A stretch of DNA of 64,000 nucleotides from G963691835 sp963691835. GTDB lineage: Bacteria > Pseudomonadota > Alphaproteobacteria > Thalassobaculales > Thalassobaculaceae. The stretch is from the NCBI GenBank assembly GCA_963691835.1, contig OY829383.1, positions 1,798,001 through 1,862,000 on the forward strand, read 5' to 3'. Below are positions 9,353-18,354 of the stretch, one piece after another. Both the position numbers and the translations under genes were made by a program. Position 1 is the first letter of the stretch, and the number at the start of each line of letters is the position of its first letter. The notes under the pieces are model-generated. The model searched no databases, was not told where the DNA came from, and saw nothing but the letters and a program-made list of their open reading frames with translations.

Positions 9353-11253
9353 GATGCAAGCCTTTCGGTGAGGGCGGGCTGATCCGATGCCCGGACGTAG
9401 TGGCCCTCGCCGATCTCGATCAGATGCGGCTGCGTGCTGCCATCGACGGTGAACGGTGCCTCCCAGGCGGCCGGATTGGAGTTCCTGCCATCCATCACGG
9501 AAGCGAAGTCCAGCGGATTGTCGAGATTGGGATCGGGAACCGCCGCCAGGAGCGCGCGGGTGTAGGGATGCACAGGGTTGCGGAACAACTCGTCCCGGGG
9601 TGCGAGTTCCACCAGCCGACCCGCACACATCACGGCGATCCGGTCTGCGATGTAGTCCACCACGGCGAGGTTGTGGGAAATGAACATGTAGGTGAGGTTC
9701 AGTTCCTGCTTGAGATCCTTCAGAAGATTGAGGACCTGGGCCTGAATCGACACGTCGAGCGCGGATACCGGTTCATCACAAATCAGCATCTTGGGCTTCA
9801 GCGCCAATGCCCGGGCGATGCCGATGCGCTGCCGTTGCCCGCCGGAGAAGCTGTGCGGATAACGACCGAGGTGCCGGACGTCGAGACCGACCAGCTTCAT
9901 GAGTTCCCGCACCATTTCCCGGCGGTAGGCGTCATCGCCGATCTCATGAATGACGAGTGGTTCGCTGACGATATCAAAGACCGTCATCCGGGGGTTGAGA
10001 GAGCTGAACGGATCCTGGAAGACGAACTGAAGCTTCTTCCTGAACTCGATCAGCGGGTCGCCTTCAAGCGCCAGAACATCCGTATCGCCATCTTCGTCGA
10101 TGAAACGGACCGAGCCGGCGTCCGGGCTCAACGCCCGCATGATGACTTTGCTGAGCGTGGTCTTGCCGCAACCGGACTCGCCCACCAACCCCAGGCACTC
10201 ACCGCGACGGATCTCAAAACCCACATCGTCCAGCGCCTGAATGGTCTGCCGGGTGGAGGTCAGCCAGCCACCCTTTCGGATCGCGTAGGTCTTGTGCAGC
10301 CCATCGACCTTCATGATCGGGACGTCGGCCAGATCCGCCGACGGTTTGCTGTCTGTCGCCTCCAGCAGATGACCCGTCTCGCTCTTGATATCCCGGATCG
10401 GGACCAGACGTTCCCCGGGCTTCATATCGAAACGCGGGACCGCGGCCATCAGCGCCTTGAGATAGGGATGCTCCGGGTTGCGATAGAGGTCCTCGATCGA
10501 GCCACTCTCCATCACCCGGCCGCGGTACATGACCACCACTTCCTCGGCGACATTGGCGACGACGCCAAGATCGTGGGTGATCATCAACATCGCCATACCG
10601 AGCTCATCCTGAAGATCCCGGACGAGTTTCAGGATCTGTGCCTGGATGGTGACGTCGAGCGCTGTCGTCGGCTCGTCAGCGATCAGCAGCGCCGGGCGGC
10701 AGACAAGGGCCATGGCGATCATCGCCCGTTGACGGAGGCCGCCGGACAGCTCGAACGGATAGGTCTTCAATGCCCGATGGGGATCAGGGAAGCCGACCTT
10801 GGCCAGCATCTCCTCAACAAGATCCTGGGCCTCCCGGCTGGAGCAGTCCCGGTGGAGTTCAAGCGCCTCCTGGATCTGGTTGCCGATGGTGTGGAGCGGT
10901 GACAGGGACGTCATCGGCTCCTGGAAGATGATCGAGATCCGGCCGCCGCGAATCTCACGCAGTTGGCGGCTGTCGCGGCCCAGGCGTGCGATGTCGATCT
11001 GCGTGCCGGGCGCGGCGGGATCCGCGAACAGGATTGAACCGCCCAGGATTGTGGCCGACTTCGGCAGCAACCCCATGATGGACTGACTGACGACCGACTT
11101 ACCGGAGCCCGACTCCCCAACCAAAGCGACCGTGCCCCCGGCCCGGATGGAGAAGGAAACCCCGTCCGCCGCGACGATGCGGCCTTCTTGCAGGTCAAAG
11201 CCGACCTTGAGATCACGGACCCGGAGAAGGGGCGGACGATGGCTTTCGTTCAT
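9349..11253 (-). CDS. dual ABC ATPase for oligopeptide-type importer (fused DppD-DppF)
   Basis: Cytoplasmic energy subunit with two complete ABC domains in one 634-residue chain, as in GsiA and YejF. Domain 1 has Walker A GESGSGKS (46-53), signature LSGGLRQR and Walker B LLIADEPTTALD. Domain 2 has GESGCGKTT, FSGGQRQRIGIARAL and LLICDEP-like LICDEPVSALD, followed by the oligopeptide-type tail with NPVHPYTRALLAAVPDP. Both sites look intact. It overlaps the upstream PH-like gene and the downstream binding-protein gene by 4 bases each, so the importer is translationally linked to the glycan genes upstream. Confidence 0.93.
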   Translation of the reverse strand: MNESHRPPLLRVRDLKVGFDLQEGRIVAADGVSFSIRAGGTVALVGESGSGKSVVSQSIMGLLPKSATILGGSILFADPAAPGTQIDIARLGRDSRQLREIRGGRISIIFQEPMTSLSPLHTIGNQIQEALELHRDCSSREAQDLVEEMLAKVGFPDPHRALKTYPFELSGGLRQRAMIAMALVCRPALLIADEPTTALDVTIQAQILKLVRDLQDELGMAMLMITHDLGVVANVAEEVVVMYRGRVMESGSIEDLYRNPEHPYLKALMAAVPRFDMKPGERLVPIRDIKSETGHLLEATDSKPSADLADVPIMKVDGLHKTYAIRKGGWLTSTRQTIQALDDVGFEIRRGECLGLVGESGCGKTTLSKVIMRALSPDAGSVRFIDEDGDTDVLALEGDPLIEFRKKLQFVFQDPFSSLNPRMTVFDIVSEPLVIHEIGDDAYRREMVRELMKLVGLDVRHLGRYPHSFSGGQRQRIGIARALALKPKMLICDEPVSALDVSIQAQVLNLLKDLKQELNLTYMFISHNLAVVDYIADRIAVMCAGRLVELAPRDELFRNPVHPYTRALLAAVPDPNLDNPLDFASVMDGRNSNPAAWEAPFTVDGSTQPHLIEIGEGHYVRASDQPALTERLAS

Positions 11254-11768
11254 TCGGTCCCTCCGCCAGCCGGAGACGCCACTGGGGACGCGACAAGCGG
11301 CACGCCAGCCGCGCGGAAGTTCTGAACCGTCGAGTCGGACAGAACGACACCGACACGATCGGCCGCACGACCGCAGCGCGCCAGAATCTCCTCAAAACCG
11401 TCAATGTGCGATTCGATGGAAATGGCGGCCCCCCCTCCCCGGACGTCGAGCTGCATCCAACCTTCCGTCCGGTCCCGTCGCGTCGAATAATAGCTCAACG
11501 TTACGGATTCAAGCGTATCCCAAGGAATTGCGCGTCCAAAAGGGCCTACGGTGCGAATTCCAATGTCATCAACCTCCACAACCGAAGAGCCCCGGGCCCA
11601 GGTGCGGAAGACGTAGCCGGCGAACAGAAGGGCGACGACCGCGAAGATGATGCGGAGCGTGTCCATCATCGGTGTCGCAAGGACGGGAAGCAGTGTGATC
11701 GCCAATCCGATCCCGCCGCGCGCGTAGTCCCCCATCAGGGCTGATTTGGGATAACGGTAGGCGCTCAT
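11250..11768 (-). CDS. small membrane protein with PH-like domain, function unknown
   Basis: 172 residues. Two closely spaced transmembrane helices (about residues 14-50) are followed by a soluble part whose strand pattern, from VEVDDIGIRTVGPFGRAIPW to ISIESHIDGFEEIL, resembles bacterial PH (DUF/bPH) domains. A Ser/Ala/Pro-rich tail ends the protein. The start at 11768 is chosen because it gives the ATGA overlap with the deacetylase gene; a longer ORF to 11873 runs inside that gene. Its position between the deacetylase and the importer ATPase suggests a membrane role in the same process, but I do not recognise a specific function. Confidence 0.65.
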   Translation of the reverse strand: MSAYRYPKSALMGDYARGGIGLAITLLPVLATPMMDTLRIIFAVVALLFAGYVFRTWARGSSVVEVDDIGIRTVGPFGRAIPWDTLESVTLSYYSTRRDRTEGWMQLDVRGGGAAISIESHIDGFEEILARCGRAADRVGVVLSDSTVQNFRAAGVPLVASPVASPAGGGTE

Positions 11769-12559
11769 TCCTGCTTCCCTTCGGGCGGATTGCCGACAAG
11801 GTCGGCCGGGTCGACGACATGTGCTGCCGGATGCGCCAGGATGGCGGCAAGGATGCGTCCCACAGCAGGCCAAGCGTCCATTGGCATGTCGAGGTGATGG
11901 GACAGGAGCCCTGTCGGCTCGTCAAGGTCGACGGTGCCCTCGCGCCGTGCGGCAAGATGGGCGACGAGCCCGTCGACAGTGGCGGCTTCCCCGATAAAGC
12001 TCCGGGTGCCATGCCAGTCGATCAGGTCCACATGGGTGTTCGTCACCCCGAGCCCCTGCTCGGTCCGGGCGGCAGCGCGGGGGCCAAAGGTCGACATGCC
12101 GGTGAAGCCGAGCGCTCTCAGACCGGCTGTGACTTCTGGCGTTACACGGTTCCAGGGTGGAACGAAGACCGGGGTAACAGCCAAAAGTCCAAACAGATTG
12201 TTGAGGGCCTCCAGTCCAGCCTGGGCGTCCGCAAGCGCCCAATCCACCGGGCGACCGCCGCCGAACTCGGCCTTCTTGGCCGGGCGCCACTCATGATCGA
12301 TGTGCCGCCAACCGTGGGGAAAGATCCGAACGCTTTCACCGGCAAGACGATTGGGAAGATGCGCGTCCGCTTCGCCCGGCACCACGGCAAGTGCCGGCAC
12401 CCACGCGGCCGAGGTGGTTGTCTCCAAGAAAGCGTCGAGAGCGGGGGACGGCGCGGTGAGATCATCATCCCTCAGCCAGAATGTCGCCCTGCCGCCGCTC
12501 TCGCCCCAGCGGTCCAACTCCGCCAGGAGCGGGGCCAGAATGACTGCCGGCCCACTCAA
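11765..12559 (-). CDS. polysaccharide deacetylase-like protein (NodB-fold)
   Basis: Probable carbohydrate esterase 4-fold deacetylase of 264 residues. It shows the metal/catalytic motif FWLRDDDL (paired Asp), an HGWRHIDH motif in the position of the HxxxH metal ligands, and a PPWNRV motif matching the RPPxG-type loop. No signal peptide is seen, so a cytosolic substrate such as a lipid-linked or nucleotide-linked sugar intermediate is more likely than finished polysaccharide; this is an inference. It is coupled by 4-base overlaps to the glycosyltransferase gene upstream and the PH-like gene downstream. Confidence 0.75.
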   Translation of the reverse strand: MSGPAVILAPLLAELDRWGESGGRATFWLRDDDLTAPSPALDAFLETTTSAAWVPALAVVPGEADAHLPNRLAGESVRIFPHGWRHIDHEWRPAKKAEFGGGRPVDWALADAQAGLEALNNLFGLLAVTPVFVPPWNRVTPEVTAGLRALGFTGMSTFGPRAAARTEQGLGVTNTHVDLIDWHGTRSFIGEAATVDGLVAHLAARREGTVDLDEPTGLLSHHLDMPMDAWPAVGRILAAILAHPAAHVVDPADLVGNPPEGKQE

Positions 12560-13770
12560 GACCGGCCGGTCCCGGTTCGCGCTTCCGATTGCGAACCATT
12601 GATACCGTCGTCACGGTCCCGTGCCGCTCGTGCCACGAGATCCGCTGTTACCACAGCACCATTCAAGGCCACGTCGGCGCCATCGCGGCGGCCCGCCGCC
12701 AGGGCTCCCATCATCGCACCACTCAGGGTTTCGAGCGACAAGTCCGTTTCCGCCACGACTTCCAACCTGCCGCGCTTGGCCAACAGATCGGCGCGGAGGC
12801 GTTGTTCCGTCTCGATCCCACCCTCGTACGGCAAAACAACCGCCGGCGTGCCGCCAGCGAGCAGTTCCATGACCGTGTTGTAGCCTGCCTGGCTGATAGA
12901 CAGGTCGGCCCGGGCGATGACCTGGGCCAAATCGGGGCGGCTCCGCTCAACCGTCACGCCGGGTCCGGGGGAGGCTTCCATCTCCGCGACCACGTCCACG
13001 TCCATATGCGGGCCAGCCACAAACCGCCACGGCCGGCCGCCCGTCGGTAGTTCCCGCCGGTTTCGGAAAATCCAGCGCATGTAGTCCCCACCGACGGCCC
13101 CGCCGCCCGCGGAAACAACAATCTCGCCCCGCCCGGCCCCATCATCCCGGTTCGTTTCAGCCGAACGGCCGCCGCCGGGCGTGATCACATAGCCGGTGTA
13201 GTGAAGCTTGTCGGCGATCCGGTCGGTCAGCGGAAACGTCTCCTCCAGCGCAAGCACCGAGGCATCACCGTGGATCAGGATGCCGTCGTAGTAGCGCTCG
13301 ATCGTCTCAACGATCTCCAGATTGCGGTCCAGGCGGGGCTTGGTCACCAGAATGTCCCGCATTGAAGAGAGCACCGCCGGACGCCGTTTCATGGCATGGG
13401 CCGCGTCCAGCATCGGCAGAAGCTCGAACCGCATCTGACGTCGGCCGAACGGGAACAGTTCGGTGATGACGACGTCGGGGTCGCTGTCGGCCAAAGCGCG
13501 CAGCAGCGCGTCGCGGCGGTTTGCGCGCCACCCATCGTCGACCGGCTCCCCCGTTTCGCCCAGCAGCGTCTTGAAGTCACCATCCTCGGTCCGGACCGGG
13601 GGTAACTGGATCTCCCGGCTGGCGCCGAATGGGATCTCCCGGACCGGAAACCCACCGGAGGCGACGGTGACCGTGTGCCCGGCCTGCTCCATCGCGCGGG
13701 CGAGCGCTGCGGCCCGGCGGACATGTCCGATACCCAGCAGGTTCTGCACATAGAGAAAGACCCGGGCCAT
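12556..13770 (-). CDS. COG4671-type glycosyltransferase (MurG-like GT-B fold)
   Basis: About 404 residues. The N-terminus RVFLYVQNLLGIGHVRRAAAL has the GxGHxxR motif of GT28/MurG-like enzymes, and the C-terminal nucleotide-sugar site reads SQAGYNTVMELLAGGTPAVV followed by E-Q residues. This matches the predicted glycosyltransferase family COG4671. ATG 13770 is preferred to 13785 because AGGCGG lies just upstream and homologous proteins begin at the RVF strand; the alternative adds five residues. The gene sits after the histidine phosphatase gene with a tiny gap and overlaps the deacetylase by 4 bases. Acceptor and donor sugars are unknown. Confidence 0.82.
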   Translation of the reverse strand: MARVFLYVQNLLGIGHVRRAAALARAMEQAGHTVTVASGGFPVREIPFGASREIQLPPVRTEDGDFKTLLGETGEPVDDGWRANRRDALLRALADSDPDVVITELFPFGRRQMRFELLPMLDAAHAMKRRPAVLSSMRDILVTKPRLDRNLEIVETIERYYDGILIHGDASVLALEETFPLTDRIADKLHYTGYVITPGGGRSAETNRDDGAGRGEIVVSAGGGAVGGDYMRWIFRNRRELPTGGRPWRFVAGPHMDVDVVAEMEASPGPGVTVERSRPDLAQVIARADLSISQAGYNTVMELLAGGTPAVVLPYEGGIETEQRLRADLLAKRGRLEVVAETDLSLETLSGAMMGALAAGRRDGADVALNGAVVTADLVARAARDRDDGINGSQSEARTGTGRS

Positions 13771-13786
13771 CCCGCCTACCGCCATC

Positions 13787-14401
13787 TCATTTGCCCGTCA
13801 TGGACAGGTTCGGCGCGACCAGTGACGGCCGCCCCTCGACGTCGAGAGAGAACAGGTGCACCGATGACCAGTCAAGCTTGACCGGGGACTTGCCGGTCAT
13901 ATCCCAACCGGTCGACAGGGCCAGCAGGACCCGGATGACCCCCTTGTGGGAAACAGCGACCGCAGCACCGCCCTTGTCGGCGCGTTCCTTCAGGAAGGGC
14001 CGCACTCGTTCCACGACGTCGCGCGGTGACTCGCCGCCCTCGGGACGAAAATCCAAACCCCGGTCCTCGTTCCGGGCCATATCGGCACCCAGGTCCCGCC
14101 GCAGGTCCGAGACACGCAGGCCTTCCCAGGCGCCCCAGTCCATTTCGGTTAGACGATCGTCGGTGATGGGCGGGCGGCCAACAACCAGCTCAGCCGTTTC
14201 CACGGCCCGGGCCAAGGGGCTTGAGTACAAAGCGACATCCACAGGAACGGCATCCGGCAGCCTCCAGGATCGGACCTGGATCACACCTTCCCCGGAGAGC
14301 GGACGGTCCACCCGGCCCTGAAGCCGCTTGTCAGCATTCCAGTCCGTGGGGCCGTGCCTGAGCACTGCGAGAAGACGGTCTCCCCGATCGGCCATCGGCA
14401 C
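13787..14401 (-). CDS. histidine phosphatase family protein (phosphoglycerate-mutase-like)
   Basis: 204 residues with the catalytic LRHGPTDWN motif near the N-terminus, PLSGEG, the acid/base region LTEMDWGAWEG and the second histidine in AVSHKGVIRVLLAL. All four core catalytic elements (Arg-His, Arg, Glu, His) appear present. It is probably a small-molecule or sugar phosphate phosphatase; the setting between glycosyltransferases suggests a sugar phosphate, but the substrate is not evident. Start is a GTG at 14401 overlapping the preceding TAG by one base, or an ATG at 14395; neither has a strong ribosome-binding site. Confidence 0.85.
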   Translation of the reverse strand: MPMADRGDRLLAVLRHGPTDWNADKRLQGRVDRPLSGEGVIQVRSWRLPDAVPVDVALYSSPLARAVETAELVVGRPPITDDRLTEMDWGAWEGLRVSDLRRDLGADMARNEDRGLDFRPEGGESPRDVVERVRPFLKERADKGGAAVAVSHKGVIRVLLALSTGWDMTGKSPVKLDWSSVHLFSLDVEGRPSLVAPNLSMTGK

Positions 14402-15555
14402 TATCGGACCCGTTCCCGCACGAGGCCCGCGACCGCATCGCCGAGCCGGGCGCCCGCCGTGTCCATGCCGTGCTCCGCAACCGCCGTCTCCATCGCGGCC
14501 TGGCCGAGACGCGTCCTAAGGTCAGCATCCACAAGCAATCGGGAGACGGCATCCGCGAAGGCGTTCGTGTCTCCGTCTGGGGTCAGAAGTCCTGTGCGGC
14601 CGTTCCGGACGATGTCCGGGACCCCGCCCACATCCCCCGCGACCACGGGCAGACCGCTCGCCTGAGCTTCCATCAACGCCATGCCATACGCCTCCCGAAC
14701 GGCCGGCCAAACAAGGACATCCGCGTGGGCATAGTATGCCGCGAGGGTTGCAGCATCGACTTCGCCACCGAACCGGACCCGGTCGCCGAACCGGGAGAAC
14801 ATCGTCTCCACCGTCGCTCTCTCCGGGCCATCGCCGACGATCATCAAGCACCAGTTCCCTTGGTGCTCCAGCTCCTTCAGTGATCTGGCCAACGCGTGAT
14901 AGCTGTCGAGCTTGTCGCCAGACCGCATCATGCCGACGGCAAGCAGCCGCACCCGCTCTTCCCCCAGGCCCATTGCAGCGATCGGGTCAGCGACAGGAAC
15001 CGCTGGCGCTCCGCTCCCGCCGGCATAGGGTGCCAAATCCAGAAAGGGGCGCAATTGGAGGTATCGGGCTGACGGTCCCATCACCGGAGAGACGCAGCCC
15101 CGGTCGCGGCTGTTGAGGCCGACCACAAGATCCGCCTGACCCAAAGCCCGCTTGACCGCGACATGGCTCGCCGCCCAAGGGCCGTTGGCGCGTTTTGGCG
15201 CATGAGAGGCTTCGATCACGACATAAGGGATGCCCAGGGCCGCACTGACCGCCGGTCCGAGATGATCGGGTGCCTTGTAATAGAGGTGATAGGTGACCCA
15301 GGCATCGGGACGTTTTGCGGCCGGGCCGCGGGACCATCGATTGACCAGTCCCGCCGCGGCACGGCTCCCGATCCGGGAAAGGCGGGCTTGCCGGTCAGGG
15401 TCTCCGTCGCCGTCCCGCGTGCGAAGACGGCAGGCGAGACCGACCGAGTGCCCCTGTCCCTCCAGTGCTGCGATCAGCAGGCGCGCCATCCGCCGGTCGC
15501 CCGAAGGTCGGAGCGAGTCGGGCGGTTTCAGCGGCGCGTAGAAGGCGATGTTCAT
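14401..15555 (-). CDS. glycosyltransferase family 4
   Basis: 384-residue GT-B enzyme transferring a sugar from a nucleotide donor to an unknown acceptor. The C-terminal domain has the retaining GT4 signature EAYGMALMEAQASGLPVVAG, including the EX7E pair, then GVPDIVRNGRTGLL. The N-terminus MNIAFYAPLKPPDSLRPSGDR resembles the N-domain loop of family 4 enzymes. It overlaps the upstream GT4 gene by 4 bases and abuts the histidine phosphatase gene. Confidence 0.88.
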   Translation of the reverse strand: MNIAFYAPLKPPDSLRPSGDRRMARLLIAALEGQGHSVGLACRLRTRDGDGDPDRQARLSRIGSRAAAGLVNRWSRGPAAKRPDAWVTYHLYYKAPDHLGPAVSAALGIPYVVIEASHAPKRANGPWAASHVAVKRALGQADLVVGLNSRDRGCVSPVMGPSARYLQLRPFLDLAPYAGGSGAPAVPVADPIAAMGLGEERVRLLAVGMMRSGDKLDSYHALARSLKELEHQGNWCLMIVGDGPERATVETMFSRFGDRVRFGGEVDAATLAAYYAHADVLVWPAVREAYGMALMEAQASGLPVVAGDVGGVPDIVRNGRTGLLTPDGDTNAFADAVSRLLVDADLRTRLGQAAMETAVAEHGMDTAGARLGDAVAGLVRERVR

Positions 15556-16901
15556 TCGGCGGCTGGTCTCACCATGGACGCCGCGGCGGCATCACCGTCG
15601 GGGCTCAGCCGCCCGTAGAGCAAATCGACACCCGCATGGTGGTCAAACCGGTCGCGCACGCGGACAGCCCCTTCCCGGCCCAGACGATCCCGCTCATCCG
15701 GTGCGCGGATAAGGTCGGCCATGACCTGGGAGAGCGTGGCTGAGTCCTCGGGCGGGACCAGACGGCCGGTCTCCCCATCGTCAATCACCTCGGGAATGCC
15801 CGCGACCGCCGTGGCGAGGCAGCAAAGCCCCTGGCTCTGAGCTTCCATCAGAACATTCGGAAGGCCATCCCGGTCTCCGTCGCCCGCGATCCGGCTTGGC
15901 AGGACGAACAAATCAGCACTTCTGTAGGCATCGAAGACATCCGCCTGCGCCCGCGCGCCCCGCCATTCGACGCGATCGGCGATACCGGCAGCCTCCGCCT
16001 GTTTGGCGAGCGTCTTTCTCAAAGCACCGCCGCCGATATGGACCCAACGCCAGTGAAGATCGGATGGCAACGCGGCCAAGGCAGCGATCATAAGGTCGAA
16101 GCCTTTTTTCTCGACGGCTCGCCCGACACTCAGAACCGTGACCGGCCGCGCCGGGTCACACCCGTCCGGCCCGACGTCGCGGTCCGGCGCGGGCGGAAGA
16201 CGGTCCACGTCCAAGCCGTGGTAGAGCAGGGTAACCGGTGGAAAGTTCCGGCTGCTTCCGTCCTTGGGCGCAAGGGTCTCCAGATGTTCGGCGGCGTAGC
16301 GGGTGCAGGTCACCAGCCACGCCATCTCGCGGAGTTTCTCCGCCTTCTCCCAGTCCGGCGTCGTCCAGATGTCCTTGGCATGGGCGGACACAGACCAATC
16401 CAACCCCGTCATCCCGGCCGCATACCGGGCGACAGACGCCGGGGTATGGAGAAAGTGGGCGTAGAGGTGACGGACACCGCCACCCAGTTCGGCCGCTAAA
16501 ACACATGCCTGTCCGAACCGGCGGACGCGGTTCGGCGTGAGGTCCCGCCAAAGATCCCGGAGCCAGGCACCCCGGGCATGACGGTAACCCGGCATCCTGC
16601 GTGCCTTGAGCCAGCCATGCAGGACACGCATTGGCTCCTGATAGAGGTACTCAGGCAGATAGTGGACTGGGGCAGTGATCTCGCGGTGCACCGGGTGCAC
16701 CTCCTTGTCCGTCGGGTGACGCAACGAGACGATTATGAAGGGAAGCCCTAGGCGTTGCAGCCCGAGCAGTTCCTGCGCGATGAACGTCTCCGACAAACGC
16801 GGGTAGCCCTTCACGACCACCGCCACGGGCAGGGCGTCGGAAGGCCGTGCGTCCGGCGGCGCGTCCGGCAGGGCGGTCGTCCGGTGATCGGGATCGGTCA
16901 T
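15552..16901 (-). CDS. glycosyltransferase family 4
   Basis: 449-residue GT-B enzyme. The N-terminal domain has VVVKGYPRLSETFIAQELLGL, a motif seen in exopolysaccharide GT4 enzymes of the colanic-acid type. The C-terminal domain has SVGRAVEKKGFDLMI and DRDGLPNVLMEAQSQGL (EX7E-like region) followed by AGIPEVIDDGETG. It lies 14 bases behind the first gene of the block and overlaps the next glycosyltransferase by 4 bases. This supports a polysaccharide or glycolipid assembly role for the block. Confidence 0.88.
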   Translation of the reverse strand: MTDPDHRTTALPDAPPDARPSDALPVAVVVKGYPRLSETFIAQELLGLQRLGLPFIIVSLRHPTDKEVHPVHREITAPVHYLPEYLYQEPMRVLHGWLKARRMPGYRHARGAWLRDLWRDLTPNRVRRFGQACVLAAELGGGVRHLYAHFLHTPASVARYAAGMTGLDWSVSAHAKDIWTTPDWEKAEKLREMAWLVTCTRYAAEHLETLAPKDGSSRNFPPVTLLYHGLDVDRLPPAPDRDVGPDGCDPARPVTVLSVGRAVEKKGFDLMIAALAALPSDLHWRWVHIGGGALRKTLAKQAEAAGIADRVEWRGARAQADVFDAYRSADLFVLPSRIAGDGDRDGLPNVLMEAQSQGLCCLATAVAGIPEVIDDGETGRLVPPEDSATLSQVMADLIRAPDERDRLGREGAVRVRDRFDHHAGVDLLYGRLSPDGDAAAASMVRPAAE

Positions 16902-16915
16902 GCCAAAAGGTCCGG

Positions 16916-18145
16916 TCAGGCGCGTTGCCGTTCGTTAACGGCGGACGATCCACCGGCATCCAGCCAGCGCCGGGTCAGCCAACGTACCCGGTCCAGACCA
17001 CCAAGCAAGGTCGGCTCGATCACCTCTGAGGGGCGCGGCAGGCCGGGTAGGCGCCGCAATGCGGCTGCCATCTCGCCGGCATCCCGGTCGCCGTCGTCAA
17101 CCAGCATGTCGATCATGCCGAGTTCCTGAGCGCGGGAGGCGCGGATGTATTGCTCCAACCTCGGGACCGTGCGGGGGACGATCAACGCCCGCTTATCGAA
17201 CGACAGGATCTCGCAGAAGGTATTGTAGCCGCCCATGGACACGATCGCCGCCGCCTTGGCCATCATGGTCTCAATGCGCGAATCGAATGAAATCGCGTGG
17301 ACACGGTCCAGCATGGACGCACGCTCGAACAACTCGTTCTGAATCTCCTGCGGCATGAAGGGGCCGAGAACGAGCAGCGCGGGATACGGGAGCTGCCGGT
17401 CCGTCTCGTAGGCCTTCAGCACCCAATCCATGAGCCCGTCGCCGTCGCCGCCGCCGCCGGCCGTGACCAGAATGTAGGGATCATCTCCGAAAACCGGAGC
17501 GGGACCATAGTTTACGGCGGGTACGTTCCGGCGCAGGTAGCCGGTGTAGCGGGTCTTGAGCATCACGGACGGCGGCATGTTGATGCCATCAAACGGATCG
17601 CACATGTCCTTCATGCCGTAGACCCAGATCTCGTCGTAGACCGATTCCAGGGCAGGCAGGACGTTCTTGCGCTCCCACTCCGGCATCAATTGGGCCGGCT
17701 CGTCCATCACGTCACGAAGGCCGAGTACCAGAGGCGTGCCGCGTAGGCGCAGCATCTCAAGGGTGGGCTTCACCTCTCCGCGCAGTCCCCAGGGCTCCTT
17801 GTCCACGATGAAAAGGTCCGGATCGAAACTCTCAGCCGTCTTGCGGATGATCGATTCGCGGAGCTGGACCGTCTCCTCGATGTCCAGATGCAGGTTCAGC
17901 GACGTGTAGTCGCCATTCCGCAGCTTGATGACCCCGGGAATGCGCACGAAGTCCACCCGGGTCCGGAAATCGAAGTTCCCAATGATCGGTGAGCCCGACA
18001 GGATCAGAACGGAGACGTCCTTATCCTCCTCGACCAAGGCGTGGGCGATCGCCCGGCAGCGGCGCAAGTGGCCGAGGCCCATGGTGTCGTGGCTATACAT
18101 GAGAACACGCGAGTGGCCCCGTCGGCCACCAGACCTGCTGCTCAT
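16916..18145 (-). CDS. COG4671-type glycosyltransferase, first gene of the block
   Basis: 409-residue predicted GT-B glycosyltransferase. The N-terminus VLMYSHDTMGLGHLRRCRA carries the GxGHxxR motif; the C-terminal domain has ILVTAGGGGDGDGL and the nucleotide-sugar site SMGGYNTFCEILSFDKRALIVPR. It is the second COG4671-type enzyme of the same operon, and the two differ clearly in sequence, so a role in successive steps or different linkages is likely. It is the promoter-proximal gene, facing the ABC transporter gene across a 209-base gap. Donor and acceptor are unknown. Confidence 0.82.
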   Translation of the reverse strand: MSSRSGGRRGHSRVLMYSHDTMGLGHLRRCRAIAHALVEEDKDVSVLILSGSPIIGNFDFRTRVDFVRIPGVIKLRNGDYTSLNLHLDIEETVQLRESIIRKTAESFDPDLFIVDKEPWGLRGEVKPTLEMLRLRGTPLVLGLRDVMDEPAQLMPEWERKNVLPALESVYDEIWVYGMKDMCDPFDGINMPPSVMLKTRYTGYLRRNVPAVNYGPAPVFGDDPYILVTAGGGGDGDGLMDWVLKAYETDRQLPYPALLVLGPFMPQEIQNELFERASMLDRVHAISFDSRIETMMAKAAAIVSMGGYNTFCEILSFDKRALIVPRTVPRLEQYIRASRAQELGMIDMLVDDGDRDAGEMAAALRRLPGLPRPSEVIEPTLLGGLDRVRWLTRRWLDAGGSSAVNERQRA

Positions 18146-18354
18146 CCCCTACCCCGTCGTCAGTCCCCCCGCCGAGGTCCAAGAGCCGGAAAGACGGCCT
18201 CCAAGGACAGCCGACTATTGCATACGCATGCCAGCCGGACAAAGCACAAGGTTATTACTCGGCTGCCCAAGGTCAATTGCCGCAAGACACAACCGTGGGA
18301 TAGGCTTGCGGCCGTTGCCCGGATGAACCGGGACTTTTCGAGACGGACGGGGCG
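18146..18354 (+). promoter_or_regulatory. divergent intergenic region expected to hold promoters for both flanking units
   Basis: This 209-base gap lies between the divergent glycosyltransferase and ABC transporter genes, so it should contain both promoters. I see no strong hexamer pair. TTGCCG followed 17 bases later by a weak ATAGGC is the best forward match, and TTGACC on the minus strand lacks a good partner. No hairpin or direct repeat stands out. Confidence 0.35.

Noticed and set aside
9352..9628. Longer N-terminus for the first binding protein
   Set aside because: The extra 92 codons lie within the ATPase gene and are not family-like. ATG 9352 gives a signal-like start and an ATGA overlap.
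18146..18354. Defined promoters for the divergent glycosyltransferase and ABC transporter genes
   Set aside because: The best hexamer matches (TTGCCG/ATAGGC forward, TTGACC reverse) are too weak to call; only the region is recorded.
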